A stretch of DNA of 64,000 bases from Basidiobolus meristosporus CBS 931.73 (Eukaryota; Basidiobolomycota; Basidiobolomycetes; Basidiobolales; Basidiobolaceae), in assembly GCA_002104905.1 (NCBI GenBank), contig MCFE01000406.1, positions 16,489-80,488 of the forward strand, written 5' to 3'. Made by a program: the position numbers and the translations under genes. Positions within the stretch are counted from its first letter, which is position 1. The number at the start of each line of letters is the position of its first letter. The notes under the pieces were generated by a model. It ran no database searches, was not told the DNA's origin, and was given only the letters and a program-made list of their open reading frames with translations. Below are positions 48,157-59,575 of this stretch, piece by piece.

Positions 48157-49686
48157 ATCAGATCTGATTCGATCTTCGTGCCATGCTCATTCTGTCAAAT
48201 TGATGGAAAGCTGACCTTACATTCACACCCATTTAATGGCTGCCCTGAGCGAATCCATGCACTGATGCCGACCTCCACTCATTCATTCCCAAATAATCTC
48301 CGTGATTGGCCGGGATTCTAATCAAGAAGGGTAACAGCACGGTGCTGGTGCTGGTGCTGGTGCTAGTGTCAGTGTTGGCCTTTGACATGAGCTCGGTGTG
48401 GGTCTCCTGAGACGTTCGAGATCTCTCACACCACAGCCACTAATGAGTGCGAGTCGAAGGGAAGAGAAGGGAAGGGAAGCGAAAGGAAGGGGATGGGAAG
48501 ATGGGAGCCAGAGTCGGAGTTGGGATGTGAGTAAGGGTCAGTGGTGGGATCAGGGCTTGGATCAGCGTGAAACAAGGATGATCAGCCCCATTCCAGATTG
48601 CTGATAGGCAGCTAGGCGGGCGAGCAAATATTCTATCAGACACAGCCAGGTGGAAATGAATCATGGGAGAGAGGAGGGCGAAGGGTGAAGGGTGGGGTGC
48701 GAGGTGAGAGGTGAGAGGTGAGAGATGTGAAATGCGAGATATGAGATGTGAGTGAGGTAATGATGATGCATGCATGGTAGGGTCCGATTACAGGAGAGAA
48801 GCCTTCCTTTCACCTTGGTCACTCCCCTTTCCAAGCCCATGTCAAAGACATCAGCACCGAGAACCACTCCTGGCCACTGCAGTAGTATCTGCATCCCTCT
48901 CTCCTGATTAGCAGCAACACCAGCGTCAGGATTGGCGCTAACATTAGCGTTGGCGTTGGTGTTTGCATCATTAGCACATATCGCACAGAATAGTTGGGAA
49001 TTGGGTGGAGACATAGATAGTCAAACTGCATCCGAGGCACCAATGCAAGGACAGCGGGATTCGATCAGATCAATTCTGAGCTGATCTGATTGTTTCGGGA
49101 ATAGATTAAATTTCTGGTTAAAGGTCAATCGTAGGGTGGAATGAGATCTTGATTAGCACCTAGTGACCCTAGAGATCAGGATGTACGCCACTGTGACCCA
49201 TTATTTCCAGAAATGCTCTGACGCACGAAAGGGATGAGTGGAGCTTGTACCAGCACCTAGATACCTTGCCGATGCTTGGAAATCATGCAGGAAGAGTATT
49301 TAGACATTGGATTACTAACGGCTGGCAATGGTCATGAGAACGGAGAACGGAGAAAGCGACGGTGGGGGTGAGGGTGAGGGTGGTTGTTACGAGGGAGCAA
49401 TGGGTGTTAGTTCTGAAGAGTGAGTGGCAATCTCTGGTTGATCCAAGCTGTGCATGCCTCAGTTTGGACCAGTGGCAAATCACTCGCTCTGTCACCGATA
49501 TCAGGGTAGGGGAGGGGGAGCAAGGTTGACACATCGTTTTACAAACACACCACAAACCAATAATCTGTCCAATGAGCACAATTCTGTAAAAATACACCAT
49601 CCATCAGCGACCTCGCCAATCAATGGGATGGATGTAGGACTGGCGTCAATCACCCAGCGCCTCCTCTGTTGTATCCTTCCCCTTTC
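48157..49686 (-). repeat. Right arm of the 1.53-kb inverted repeat
   Basis: Reverse complement of 40,738-42,260 with few differences. It is flanked by the direct octamer CCAATATG at 48,144-48,151 and 49,698-49,705, a candidate 8-bp target duplication that would define a 1,546-bp inserted unit. The left arm shows no clear equivalent. No terminal inverted repeat or transposase frame is visible. Confidence 0.93.
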
Positions 49687-49705
49687 CATGGGTAATGCCA
49701 ATATG

Positions 49706-51100
49706 ATTAAGATTGTGCATTTACCGCAAGCTATATTGTAGAATGAAATCATAGGAGAAAGCCATCTGTACTTATCAGTTTCGCAACACCTCATTAAATA
49801 TAGCAAGATTGATCGGTATTTTCTTCAATTTGTGTATTTAAGAGCGTAGTATAGCTATTATCATGTGTTGGAGCATTCAAATAGTAATTATTCATCAATA
49901 CTTCATGATTTAGTTTTAAACCGAGATGGATATCGCGATACGATGCATAATATTATTGATGGGAGGTCCCAAATCAGTATGCATAGATACTCTAAGTTGC
50001 CATTCCCCCCCCCCCAGTACACCTAAATAGCGGATTAGTCTTGCGGCCACTCCTACGTAATGTTACATCTCTAAGCCAACCAAGTTGAACAAAGTTGACA
50101 TTCACGAGGGATATAGGTATTTTAGTAAACTGTGGATGCTATCATTTATATCTGATTATACTTTTCAGGTCTATCAGATTCATCTACATCAGCTCCTTCC
50201 CCATATACTGCTACGAATGGGAAGATGCAGCAATCCAATGTACTGTTATTCATGTGTTCTTAACGAGTAATCTAAAGATTTTCTCACGATATTTAATACC
50301 ACTCTTCCATGGTTACTTTTGGGGGTAGGGCGTTTCAAGCCTAGTTAGCTGTCATTTATTAAGACCTGTGCGTTATATACAAGGGGATGGGGTTATCTGT
50401 GGAAAACATGTGTCACATTGGTCAGATCACATAACCAATTCGGTGCTATCCAAAGTCAATCTTTACCTGCTCTTGATTAATTCATTTAACTCCTCTATAA
50501 CGCAAATTATAAAAAATTTATGATGGGGCTTGGGAGGTAGTTGTGTAAAAAGAGAATCTTATAGGTCTCGGAAGAACTGAATTTCTACTGCTCCCATGAC
50601 CTAGAATCCATCATATATACTAATGTTGGATAGGTTTTTTGGCCTAATAGTACACTGGGTAATAGTAGTACGCATAGCCTCTGTATGTCTTATGTTGTGC
50701 TTGAATATCTAAAAGTAGACATACAGAATTAAAATATTCAACCATGTCGCCAGTTAAAAAGCGTAATCAAGATACATGCAACACATATTGACGCTGTCAC
50801 TCGGATCTTTGTTTACAAGCTTAACTACATTCTGACCTAACTTTCTGTTGAGACTTACCATAAATATTCTCACCAAAAGACCAGCACCCGAAATACAATA
50901 TTTCTCAATGCTCTCAAAGACCCCAATCTTTGCAAACATGCTTTTAGGGTCTTCCTAAGCATGTTGTATCTACATGTCCTCTACGATAAGCCCACAGCAG
51001 TATGAATGTCACCTTTTGATCCAACGTTACATTGGATGAAAATGGGAGATCAGACTTGGGGCTTAGTCAAGTCACAAATCAACTAACATCTGATTTGATG
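49706..51100. other. Gene-free AT-rich spacer
   Basis: No gene recognised. A run of C lies at 50,006-50,016. It ends where CpG dinucleotides almost vanish. Confidence 0.5.
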
Positions 51101-53004
51101 TGAAAGGGTCTTCCGGAATAAATACAAGGTAAATGATGGATAAGAAAGCTATAAAAAAAGACTTATAGCCAATGAATACTATAAAGCAAAAGAGATGGAC
51201 TACTCAGGTACATCTGCACTAGTAGCAATACCCATTCTATCAGGTAGATATTTGTAATTGCAGCTAAATATCAGCTTTTTATACATCAAATTTGGATGAA
51301 AGTTATCAAGGTGCCCAAACTCAGCCATATTAACCATATACTTATAAGTGGTCTTATTGTACCCACTAATAGTCATAGGAAACCCAAAGAAATTAGACTT
51401 GCACCAATGACCATGATGCTGTGTAGTGCTCTATATCTTGCTATTAGTTTAATAAATTTGGGTCATACACACATCAATCTTGGCCTCAATCTTGCATTCA
51501 ATGGCACTATGAGGCATGCTATGGTACTCTGTAGCTCTAAAATAAGCTACAATGATTTTACAAGTCCACTAAGTGCAACCTATTTATGGAGCTTAGGATA
51601 TCAGATTGAGGAGGATCCTTTACTACTGAGAAATACAACCTTCTACAGACAAAAGTGCCTGAACTATTACCTTAAGCCAGTTCAAACTTACTCTTGATAT
51701 ACTTGTAAAGCCCAAAGTGGAAGATTGGAAGTCAGCACCAAGTCCAAAAGTGACACTACCTTTGCCAAGCAGTAATCATAGAGTGTGACTTTGGTACAAT
51801 AAAGTGCCCACATTTACCTTACCAATAAGTATCTAGTAGTCCACTTGTAGGCTTTGAGCATGACCATATAACTAATATATTCTATGAGAAATCCCAAACT
51901 TGGAATTCATCTGATACTCAGCTGGTATTTTGCTGGTATTCAGCTGGTGTTTTTCATTCAAATTTTCAGTTGCAATTTTGGGTGGAAATAGTCAGCATCT
52001 GATTGCCATATTTGGCATATGTGCTAGTTGGCCTAGTCTTCTCCTGAGATATAAGTCTGTGTGTCTGCGCAATATCTAGAACCTGAGATACTGAGGGTTG
52101 CCAGTATTGAGAAAGTTGGAACTCAGCCAATATTTTGATGATATTCTGTTGGGCTTTCTCAATTTTTTTGAGGGATAGATATTAGTTGCATTGCTGCAGT
52201 TGAGGTGATATTCAGATACTTGCAGGGTATTGATGCTATAAACTTGAATATTCTTATGCAGGTCTGACATACCCTGAATCTGAAGGAGCAATTTGATTGA
52301 GCTCAAGAAGCCAGCTTACCATTGTATTTTATATTGTAAATATTCCATATAATCCTAAACCACTCATATAGCACAAGATTTTGCTTGGGTTATTGCCAAG
52401 TCATAGTTAATAACTACTTAAGATTAGGTTTGTGATATATTTGCTAACACAACATCATTGAAGGTCTGAAAGTATTAATGTTTCAGACAGGTCAAAGCCT
52501 CATGCTTGACACACAGCCTCTTGGAGCCATTCTTATTACATTTCTAGTTATTAGCATTACAAGCCTCCCTAAAAGTGCAAACAATTTACCTGAACTTAAC
52601 AAAGCAGCAAGTTAATATCAGGTTATTCATGTTCTCCAAAATCTTCCAATACTCCCCATAATCATGCAACACTTTAACTTACAAAAACTAATTTTAATGA
52701 TTCTCTTAAAAGGCCATCACAAAGTATAAGTCCTGCAGCTAAGAGGTGTTGGTGCCATGAGGACATCATGCAAAAACCATCTAATCAAAATCGCACCTCA
52801 GATTTTACAAAAAACTTGGTCAATATTATTCATCACAACAGTTTATAAGGTGGCTTTTGATTGGATCACTGCTTCTCTCACTTTCTGATCCCAGACACTC
52901 AATCACCTCCTATGTTTGTGTACATTGATTGGTTATTGCCTCTTTTCACACTTCTTACTTCCTAACTCAAACAATGCTCTTACTTTTCATGCTTACAAAC
53001 TGGT

Positions 53005-53700
53005 TTATTTCTGTTTAATCTTCAGTTGTAACTCCATTGTTGATTGTACTGACCTATAAAAGTCTCTATACCCAACACTGACATTAAGCCCAACCTCATA
53101 TGCAACAAGTAACTCCTTTAAAATCCACCATTCAATCAGTGTTTCTGCCAAAACGCCCTTTTTGCATGACTTTGGCAGGAACCCCATAGCTTTATGCCAT
53201 TGCTCATTCACTGGTTCCCATACATCCTGGTCTTTGGCCAGCACTGCAAGGTCTAACATCTCATCTGTCAGTCTTTGCAATAAATCCTTACAATGTTCAA
53301 GTGTGTTTTCTGGAGTACTGCTCTTACAGAACACTAAGTAAAAAGTCAAGAAATGGCTGTCCATTCCTGCCTGCTTGTCCCTTACTGACACTCTTCTAGC
53401 AACCTGTCATTTCTTTGCTGCTTGTTTTGAGCTTTCAGCCCTGGTTGTAATGGGCTTTTGAGGAAGCTGTTGGTTTTTGCCATTGCCAGGTCCTTCACCT
53501 CTACTATGATAGAGTGCTTCTTGGGCCAAACTATGTGTTTCCCTTGATAAATTTTGCACTAGTGGATCTGTATCTGCCTGCTTGTCCCTTGTCAGCACTC
53601 TTCTGGCTACCTGACAGTTCTTTGCCACTTGTTTGGAGCCTTCAGACCAGCTTGTAGCAGGATTTTGAGGAGGCTTGTGGTTTTTTAGCTGTGGCTCCCA
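53005..53700 (-). pseudogene. Decayed, internally repeated ORF (likely mobile-element protein)
   Basis: A minus-strand frame runs from about 53,700 to 53,005 with one in-frame stop at 53,407-53,409. It contains two copies of a roughly 69-codon unit: the first includes WSEGSKQVAKNCQVARRVLT and the second RAESSKQAAKK-stop-QVARRVSV, each followed by RDKQA. The stop TGA sits exactly where the other copy has TGT (Cys), so one base change broke it. The rest (LEHCKDLLQRLTDEMLDLAV, LIEWWILKELLVAYEVGLNV) matches no family I can name. The setting in a CpG-depleted block suggests a dead transposon gene. Confidence 0.55.
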
Positions 53701-54264
53701 TGTTCTTCAGCCCTTGATAGTTTCTGCTATTCTTGAGATACTTTCATTGCATACAAATGTTGGCCCAAAATCCACTTGCTTATTTGAATTGAGGATAATG
53801 CTCATGGAGCAGGTAAAGCATATTTGGCAAAAACCAAAGATACATAAGATAGGACAAGATTTACACTGGGAGCAATGCATTTGCTCTTTAACAGTATCTT
53901 TATACTGATGACTAAGTTGTACATGGGGCATTTCAAGCTAACTGAGCCCTTTGAGATACCAGAGCAATTTGAACAAATTGGCAAGATATTACAGAGTATC
54001 TGCTAACCAAGAATACTTTAGATATGCTCCAATTAATATTCATATGCATATGCAATGGCACAAATGCAAGCACAGGATGAGCTGAATATGCATTTATTTA
54101 AGTGGCCTTCTGAGGCAATTTCTACCAAGAGTACATTGGAAGCATTGGGAGTCATAGGCTGACATTGAAGGAATATTTATCCATTAGTGGATCACTAATG
54201 CAAGATTGGCACATCTAGTACTTATGCAAGAGGTTTGTGATAGGATTTCAGTAATTATACTTTA

Positions 54265-54962
54265 TGTGGTGCGTCAAAACTGAAAACATAGCCAATTTTC
54301 CTCAGTTGAAAAATCTAGTGCCCTGACTGATCTTCTGTAACCCAAACATAACTAATCTCAGCCATGGTTTATTTCATCCAGTCTCAGAATCTACTTTAGC
54401 TATAACATCTGATCAATCTTCATATGATCATCACATTATCCTCTGATCTGCCAAGCTTTCCCAGGAAATTAGTACTCCAAGAGCTATTCAACTACCTAGT
54501 AGTTACCAAATCATCAGCTGATTGATGATGTAATTTTCATTAATCTCATGCACCCAACTACACCCAAGTTGATTTCAATTAATCCAGTGTCTTTGCACAT
54601 ACTGATCCAAGTTGATCAGAAAAATATAAATAAAGTTTACCAAGCCTTTTGGCTAAGTATGCGCCTCAACAAAAGTGAGATTGTGTCACAGCAAAAATAA
54701 AAATTCAACAATTCCACTCAGGTTTCTGTCTAAGCCTAGCATGTCTAGCACTCTCAAGAACACCAAGCCTAACCTGCATAGCAAACCAGCTCTGTTGCCT
54801 ATATAGCCAAGCCCATCTATATCTAATACCAATATCAGACTAGAATATTTCTGCTAATATTTTTGCTGCTCCCTGACAATTCTAAGATTTTGCACTTAAA
54901 CATCCCCTTTGTTCACTTAAACCATTTAAGAGACTTATTACACTTTTCTCTTGGATACAACA
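54265..54962 (+). mobile_element. LTR retrotransposon long terminal repeat, copy 1
   Basis: 698 bp, starting TGTGGTGC and ending GGATACAACA. It is diverged from but collinear with the copy at 55,627. A TATAAATAAAG promoter element lies near 54,625. Flanks give no convincing target duplication, so this copy has been rearranged or is older. Confidence 0.78.
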
Positions 54963-55626
54963 TTACAAGCATAAAGCTGAACACATAGATCTTGGCCACT
55001 ACTATATCCACTCTCTACCTTATCTTGCTTGGTGTATGGAGAACATTGGGCCTTGCTTCACCTTTTGGGAACTTCCTGTGGGGCAGATGTAAGGATAAAT
55101 AGGAAGACAAGTCAAATTGCATACACTGCCATATCCAAATTGCATCACAAATATAACCTTCAGGTCTGTTTTAGATGTGATGACTTGACTTATGGAGGAC
55201 AGCCAGGAAGAATTGGAAAATACCAAGGACAGATGTGCACACAGAGACACCTATGCCCTTGGCATTAAGAAGCTAAGCAGCCCCAATGTACAGGTAATCA
55301 TATAAATAATGTAAGGATAGGTTGGACATAATAAGCAACTAATTTTTATTAGGGCAATATTACCCAAGTATGTCAGGTTTCTCCCAGTTACAAGCCAATT
55401 TCTATACATTAAATACAGAATTCACACAAACAAAACCCAGAGCACACCTATAAGGGGGACTAGAATCCAGCAGGGAGTAGGAATGTATTGGCTGAATAAC
55501 AAAAAGTACCTTGCAGATATGCAGGAGATGTATATGGCACAAGTGGTAGCAACCAAGTTTATGCTTGCATGATGCATATATTACCAGCAATACAATGTAA
55601 ATGGCAACTTTGCAAGTGTCACATTG

Positions 55627-56323
55627 TGTTGTGCATCAACATTTAAAACTTAGCCAATTTTACTCCGTTTGAAAATCTAGTACCCTAACTGATTTTCCCT
55701 AACCCAAACATAACAAATCCCAGTTACAGTTTATTTTATCCCACCTCAGAATCTATTTTTAGCTATCACACCTGATCTATTTTCAAATGGCCATTACGTT
55801 ATCAACCTATCTGCCAAGCCTTCCCAGGTGATTAGTCATCTGAGATCTATCCAACCACGGTGCAGTTGCCAAGACATCAGTTGATTGATGATGTAATTTT
55901 CATTTATCTTATGCACCTATGAACACCCAAATTTATCTCAATCAATCCAGTCCCTTGGCGCTTACTAATTCAACTTGATCAGAAAAGTATAAATAAAGTT
56001 TACTGAACCTTTTGGTTTAGTGTGTGTCTCAACAAAATTAAGATTCTGTCTCAGCAAAAATAAGAATCCAACAATTCCGTTCTAGTTTCTATCCAAGCCT
56101 AGTATATCTAGCACTTCAAAGAACACCAAGCCTAGCCTGCCTAGCAAACAAATATCATTGTCTTTATAGCCAACCCAGCTATATCCAAGACCAATATTAG
56201 ATCAGAATCTTTCTGCTAATATTTCCGCCACTCTCTGACAATTCTAAGATTCTGCACTTAATTGTCCCTTTGGTTCAGTTAAACCATTCAAGAGTTTTAT
56301 TACACTTTCTCTTGGATACAACA
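55627..56323 (+). mobile_element. Solo LTR with 5-bp target duplication, copy 2
   Basis: 697 bp, starting TGTTGTGC and ending ATACAACA, with terminal TGTTGT/ACAACA inverted ends. CATTG occurs directly before (55,622-55,626) and directly after (56,324-56,328), the 5-bp duplication expected of LTR retrotransposon integration. A TATAAATAAAG promoter element is kept near 55,989. No polymerase gene is linked to it. Confidence 0.82.
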
Positions 56324-56864
56324 CATTGAAAAGCTGTAAAGTTGAGGTGATAAAAGCATGTCAATTGCAGTTAGTGCAAACATATGTTGAGGTTAGTAGG
56401 CAGGAGGCCATAATTTTTTTGATTCTGGCTATATGTTGAATACCCATGGTAGTAGTTGGCAACCAAATAAAGTGGAGGGACTCTACAGTGGAATATATAA
56501 ATGGCTTAAGGCAAGGTAGAAAAAGCAAATACTACTTGTTAAGATGGTATAGTAGCATTATACAGAACTGGCTGTAGGCTACTTTACTGCTTCTATAATG
56601 CAAACAGAGGTCCACAAAGAGGCCAACAAAGCACCATCAAGTTTGTTACCATATAAGGTAATTGGAGTTATTGGCTGTTTAGGTCTGCTGGTATGAATGA
56701 AGAAAGCATTGAGACCATCAAAAAGCCATGCTATTCTTGCCAAAAGACCATTACAACTGTGAAGTCATAACAACAATACATTTGTCACAAAGGTTCCTCA
56801 AAGACTGACTACTACTTCAAAATCCCCTTAAGTATATCTTAGGATAAACAAGCTGTCAATCTTG

Positions 56865-57090
56865 AAAGACTCTTGAAGATGTAGGAATTGATTGGGAGAA
56901 TGTGTAGATTGTGTGATTTTTGCTCAATAATATATTAAATGTAAAAGTAGTGTTTTTATTTTTACATGAAGCTGGCCAACCAAGCTTGTAAAATATACCT
57001 AGGAAGGTCCCAAGTGCATGTATGCAAGGTGTTGGGCAGTATGGACAACCTTTAGAATTTTTAGTGAGCCTAATGTTTAGATGAAAATAT
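56865..57090 (-). repeat. Dispersed repeat, copy in the CpG-depleted block
   Basis: Read on the minus strand, this resembles 62,325-62,495 on the plus strand (shared blocks around CATGTAAAA, CTTGGGACCTT/CTTGAAACCTT and TCTTCAAGAG/TCTCCAAGAG). It is probably a degenerate transposon fragment. Confidence 0.55.
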
Positions 57091-58080
57091 TCCAAGTAAA
57101 TCCCAACAGGAATTTGGTGAGTATTTTCTAAGATTTGTTGGTAATGCACTGAGTGATAAAGTTAGGTGAGTATTTAGGTGGAATCACAAACTTTTACAGA
57201 ATTTAATTGATGAGGTGGAAATCTAATTTTTCATGATGAGAATATGCTGGTCAATTTCAGTTGGCACATCACTTTGGAAACATCAGAGGATAACCTAGCT
57301 GACTTTACAGTGTTACTTTTATATAAATATATGCTTACATATGTTTATTCATATCAGCATTAATGCTGGCTTAGTACAATCATAATCTAGCATTGTCCAT
57401 CTCTAGCAGATAGTTTTGTAAATATACTGGCAAGCATCTCAACAGTTAGACAGTGAGTTGGCTTGGTCACTTATACACTAGATACCCTGAGAAAACAATC
57501 AAGTTAAGGCTAACACATCAAAATAGTATTCTGCTTGTGGCTTACTGGTATCTCCTAACCAATTTTTCAAGTGTAGGTATCTCTGGAGTCAGCAACTGGA
57601 TTGTCAGCATATTTGGCTTGGTGATTACTTTAACACAATACCTTTTTGGTCACTTATCTAAGGAAAATTGAATTTCTGATGGTTTTGGACCTGCACTCTG
57701 CTGGTGTCTGGTAATTTTTTCATAGAGTAAGGGCTTTACACTTCATGCCAAAGCTCTTTGTTGAGATTTACTTGGAAGATATACATCAGAATGGCAGGTA
57801 CCTTCAGTAAATGGATTCTCAAAGTAGTCCAAAAGCCCTTAATGAGTGACCATGGAGTGTATTTAATAAGTCATAAACTTGGTCTACTCTGTGATCTATT
57901 GCAACTCTACATGACTAAAATATTCAGATGGCTTAGTATTAAGCACATCGGATCAGAATTCCTCAAGGAAATGCGATGGCTTTAACCCAGTGTGAAAAAT
58001 ATCCACAAGCAGATTCTTGGTTTTACTACTACTCAAAATGGGAAATCCTATTTACCATAGCTGATCTTATCATTGAGTCC

Positions 58081-59575
58081 TACGTGTTTGCTTTGTCAAA
58101 CTGATATTCTGCCTCGCGCTATAGAGTAACGAAGAGCAATCAATGAAAACAATTAATCACCTCGGAAGGGAGAATTAACAACCGGTTCCGGAATCGGTTT
58201 AAATCGTGGCTGACTTGATGTCCTTGTCGTAAACCGGTAGGCGATCAGATTTAATGAAACCGTGCGAATAGGCCACATTGCACGAGAAATCCCTTGACCT
58301 TTCACGAAGTCCGAGGTTTCGACACTTCCTTTTGACGTTTAAGAGTTTAATAATCACAGTTATTATCTTTGCATGCTCATTTTTGACCTTGAATGAGATT
58401 TCCCAGGAGTGAGTGAATAACACTGAGTCAGATATCGCGGTTGGTGTTTGGCGGTGCTGAACCCGTATGGTAGTCATTTGACAAATGCTGATTAGGAATA
58501 ATGTACCCATCGGTGTTTCACCTTTGAACTGGCCGACATCATGAGTCAGGACGAATAGGGTGGGCACCGATACTTTGCTTGACTTCGATCATGTCCATTG
58601 GTGGGCACTCGGTTGAGGTGTTCATTGAATGTAAGCTGAAGGACTCCAACTTCTCTCTGTATGGTACTTGTTGTTTGGTGATCTCGTCTTGCATGCAAAG
58701 TTGGTCCGTGGTACAAACCGTACAGGTTCAATCTGATCATGATGCCACAATAGCTGCTCAATTCCAGTGAAGATTATCACTGATCATGACGATCGAGCTC
58801 GGAAACTTCGACAAAATAGTGGAAAACTGTCGGTTCACCAAGAACACTTGTGTGCACCTATTGACAAAAGCGATACTTCAACAGTTTATTGGCTTACACC
58901 TGTTTAGAGCCTGACCTTTTGGTTACTTGGGTAGCGCTATCAGAGGCACTGGGCTATTGATAATTTGCCCTCGAAGATAGCGCATTCCAGCTATTCACTT
59001 GGAAATCGATGTATCATAGTGATGTCAATATATGAGGGATTTAAATAAGCGTTCTTACAATAGCATTGCTTGAGTTTTGTATCCCCAGCCAATATGAAAT
59101 CAAGAAGATAGAGTCATCACCCAGGTTTAAGTACGAATGAGTGACATGTAACTTTGAAGGCCACATATGGGTGCCAGTTTTCCCATGATTCCTAAATAAG
59201 GGAGCCCAAATTACCTCGCACCACAATAGCTTTATTAGGCGAACATCATATCTTAGATTGAAGATCAAATTCCATACACACTATTGTGGTCATGTGCAGT
59301 AAACCTCAATTGCATTGTATTTTTGAGTGCTCAAAGCCAAGATAAAAGTGATTTCTCACGTAAAAGTCTGACTAATGGTTGTATTCTGGTTTAGATAGAT
59401 AATCCTAGAATAGCAATGATGCAAATATACATGCTATCCAATTTGAAATTCCCAACACATTATGGTGCAGGCTAAGACCTAAACATCCTCGCATGCATCA
59501 TGACCTGGTATTTAAGCGACAACGTTTGCCCTCTGGTCAACAAAAGTGCTTTTGTCATCTCTTTGCAGCTTCAAC
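58081..59575. other. Gene-free spacer with normal CpG
   Basis: CpG content recovers abruptly. A minus-strand open frame of about 120 codons (58,199-58,567) lacks a clear start and matches nothing known to me. The last part is the former promoter of the MFS pseudogene. Confidence 0.45.

Larger units (their letters stand above)
51101..58080. other. CpG-depleted, transposon-derived block
   Basis: By my count only three CG dinucleotides occur in 51,121-53,160 (2,040 bases), where roughly 70 would be expected from about 38% G+C. The depletion continues to about 58,080, and the next 60 bases alone hold several CGs. The block contains two LTRs, a broken repeat-bearing ORF and a member of a dispersed repeat. 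I see no intact gene. Loss of CpG suggests long-term cytosine methylation followed by deamination. Confidence 0.75.

Noticed and set aside
51296-51697. 133-codon plus-strand frame in the CpG-depleted block
   Set aside because: The block is AT-rich, decayed transposon sequence. The frame resembles no protein family I know, and its length is not remarkable for stop-poor CpG-depleted DNA.
54963-55626. Internal region of a complete LTR element between the two LTRs
   Set aside because: The right LTR has its own 5-bp target duplication and no primer-binding site or gag/pol frame is visible between them, so they are separate insertions.
57453-57985. Two plus-strand frames that vaguely recall retroelement polyprotein fragments
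   Set aside because: No reverse transcriptase, integrase or RNase H motif could be identified, so no call is made.
58199-58567. About 120-codon minus-strand open frame
   Set aside because: No ATG at its start, no recognised family, no splice context. It could be a relic, but the evidence is too weak.
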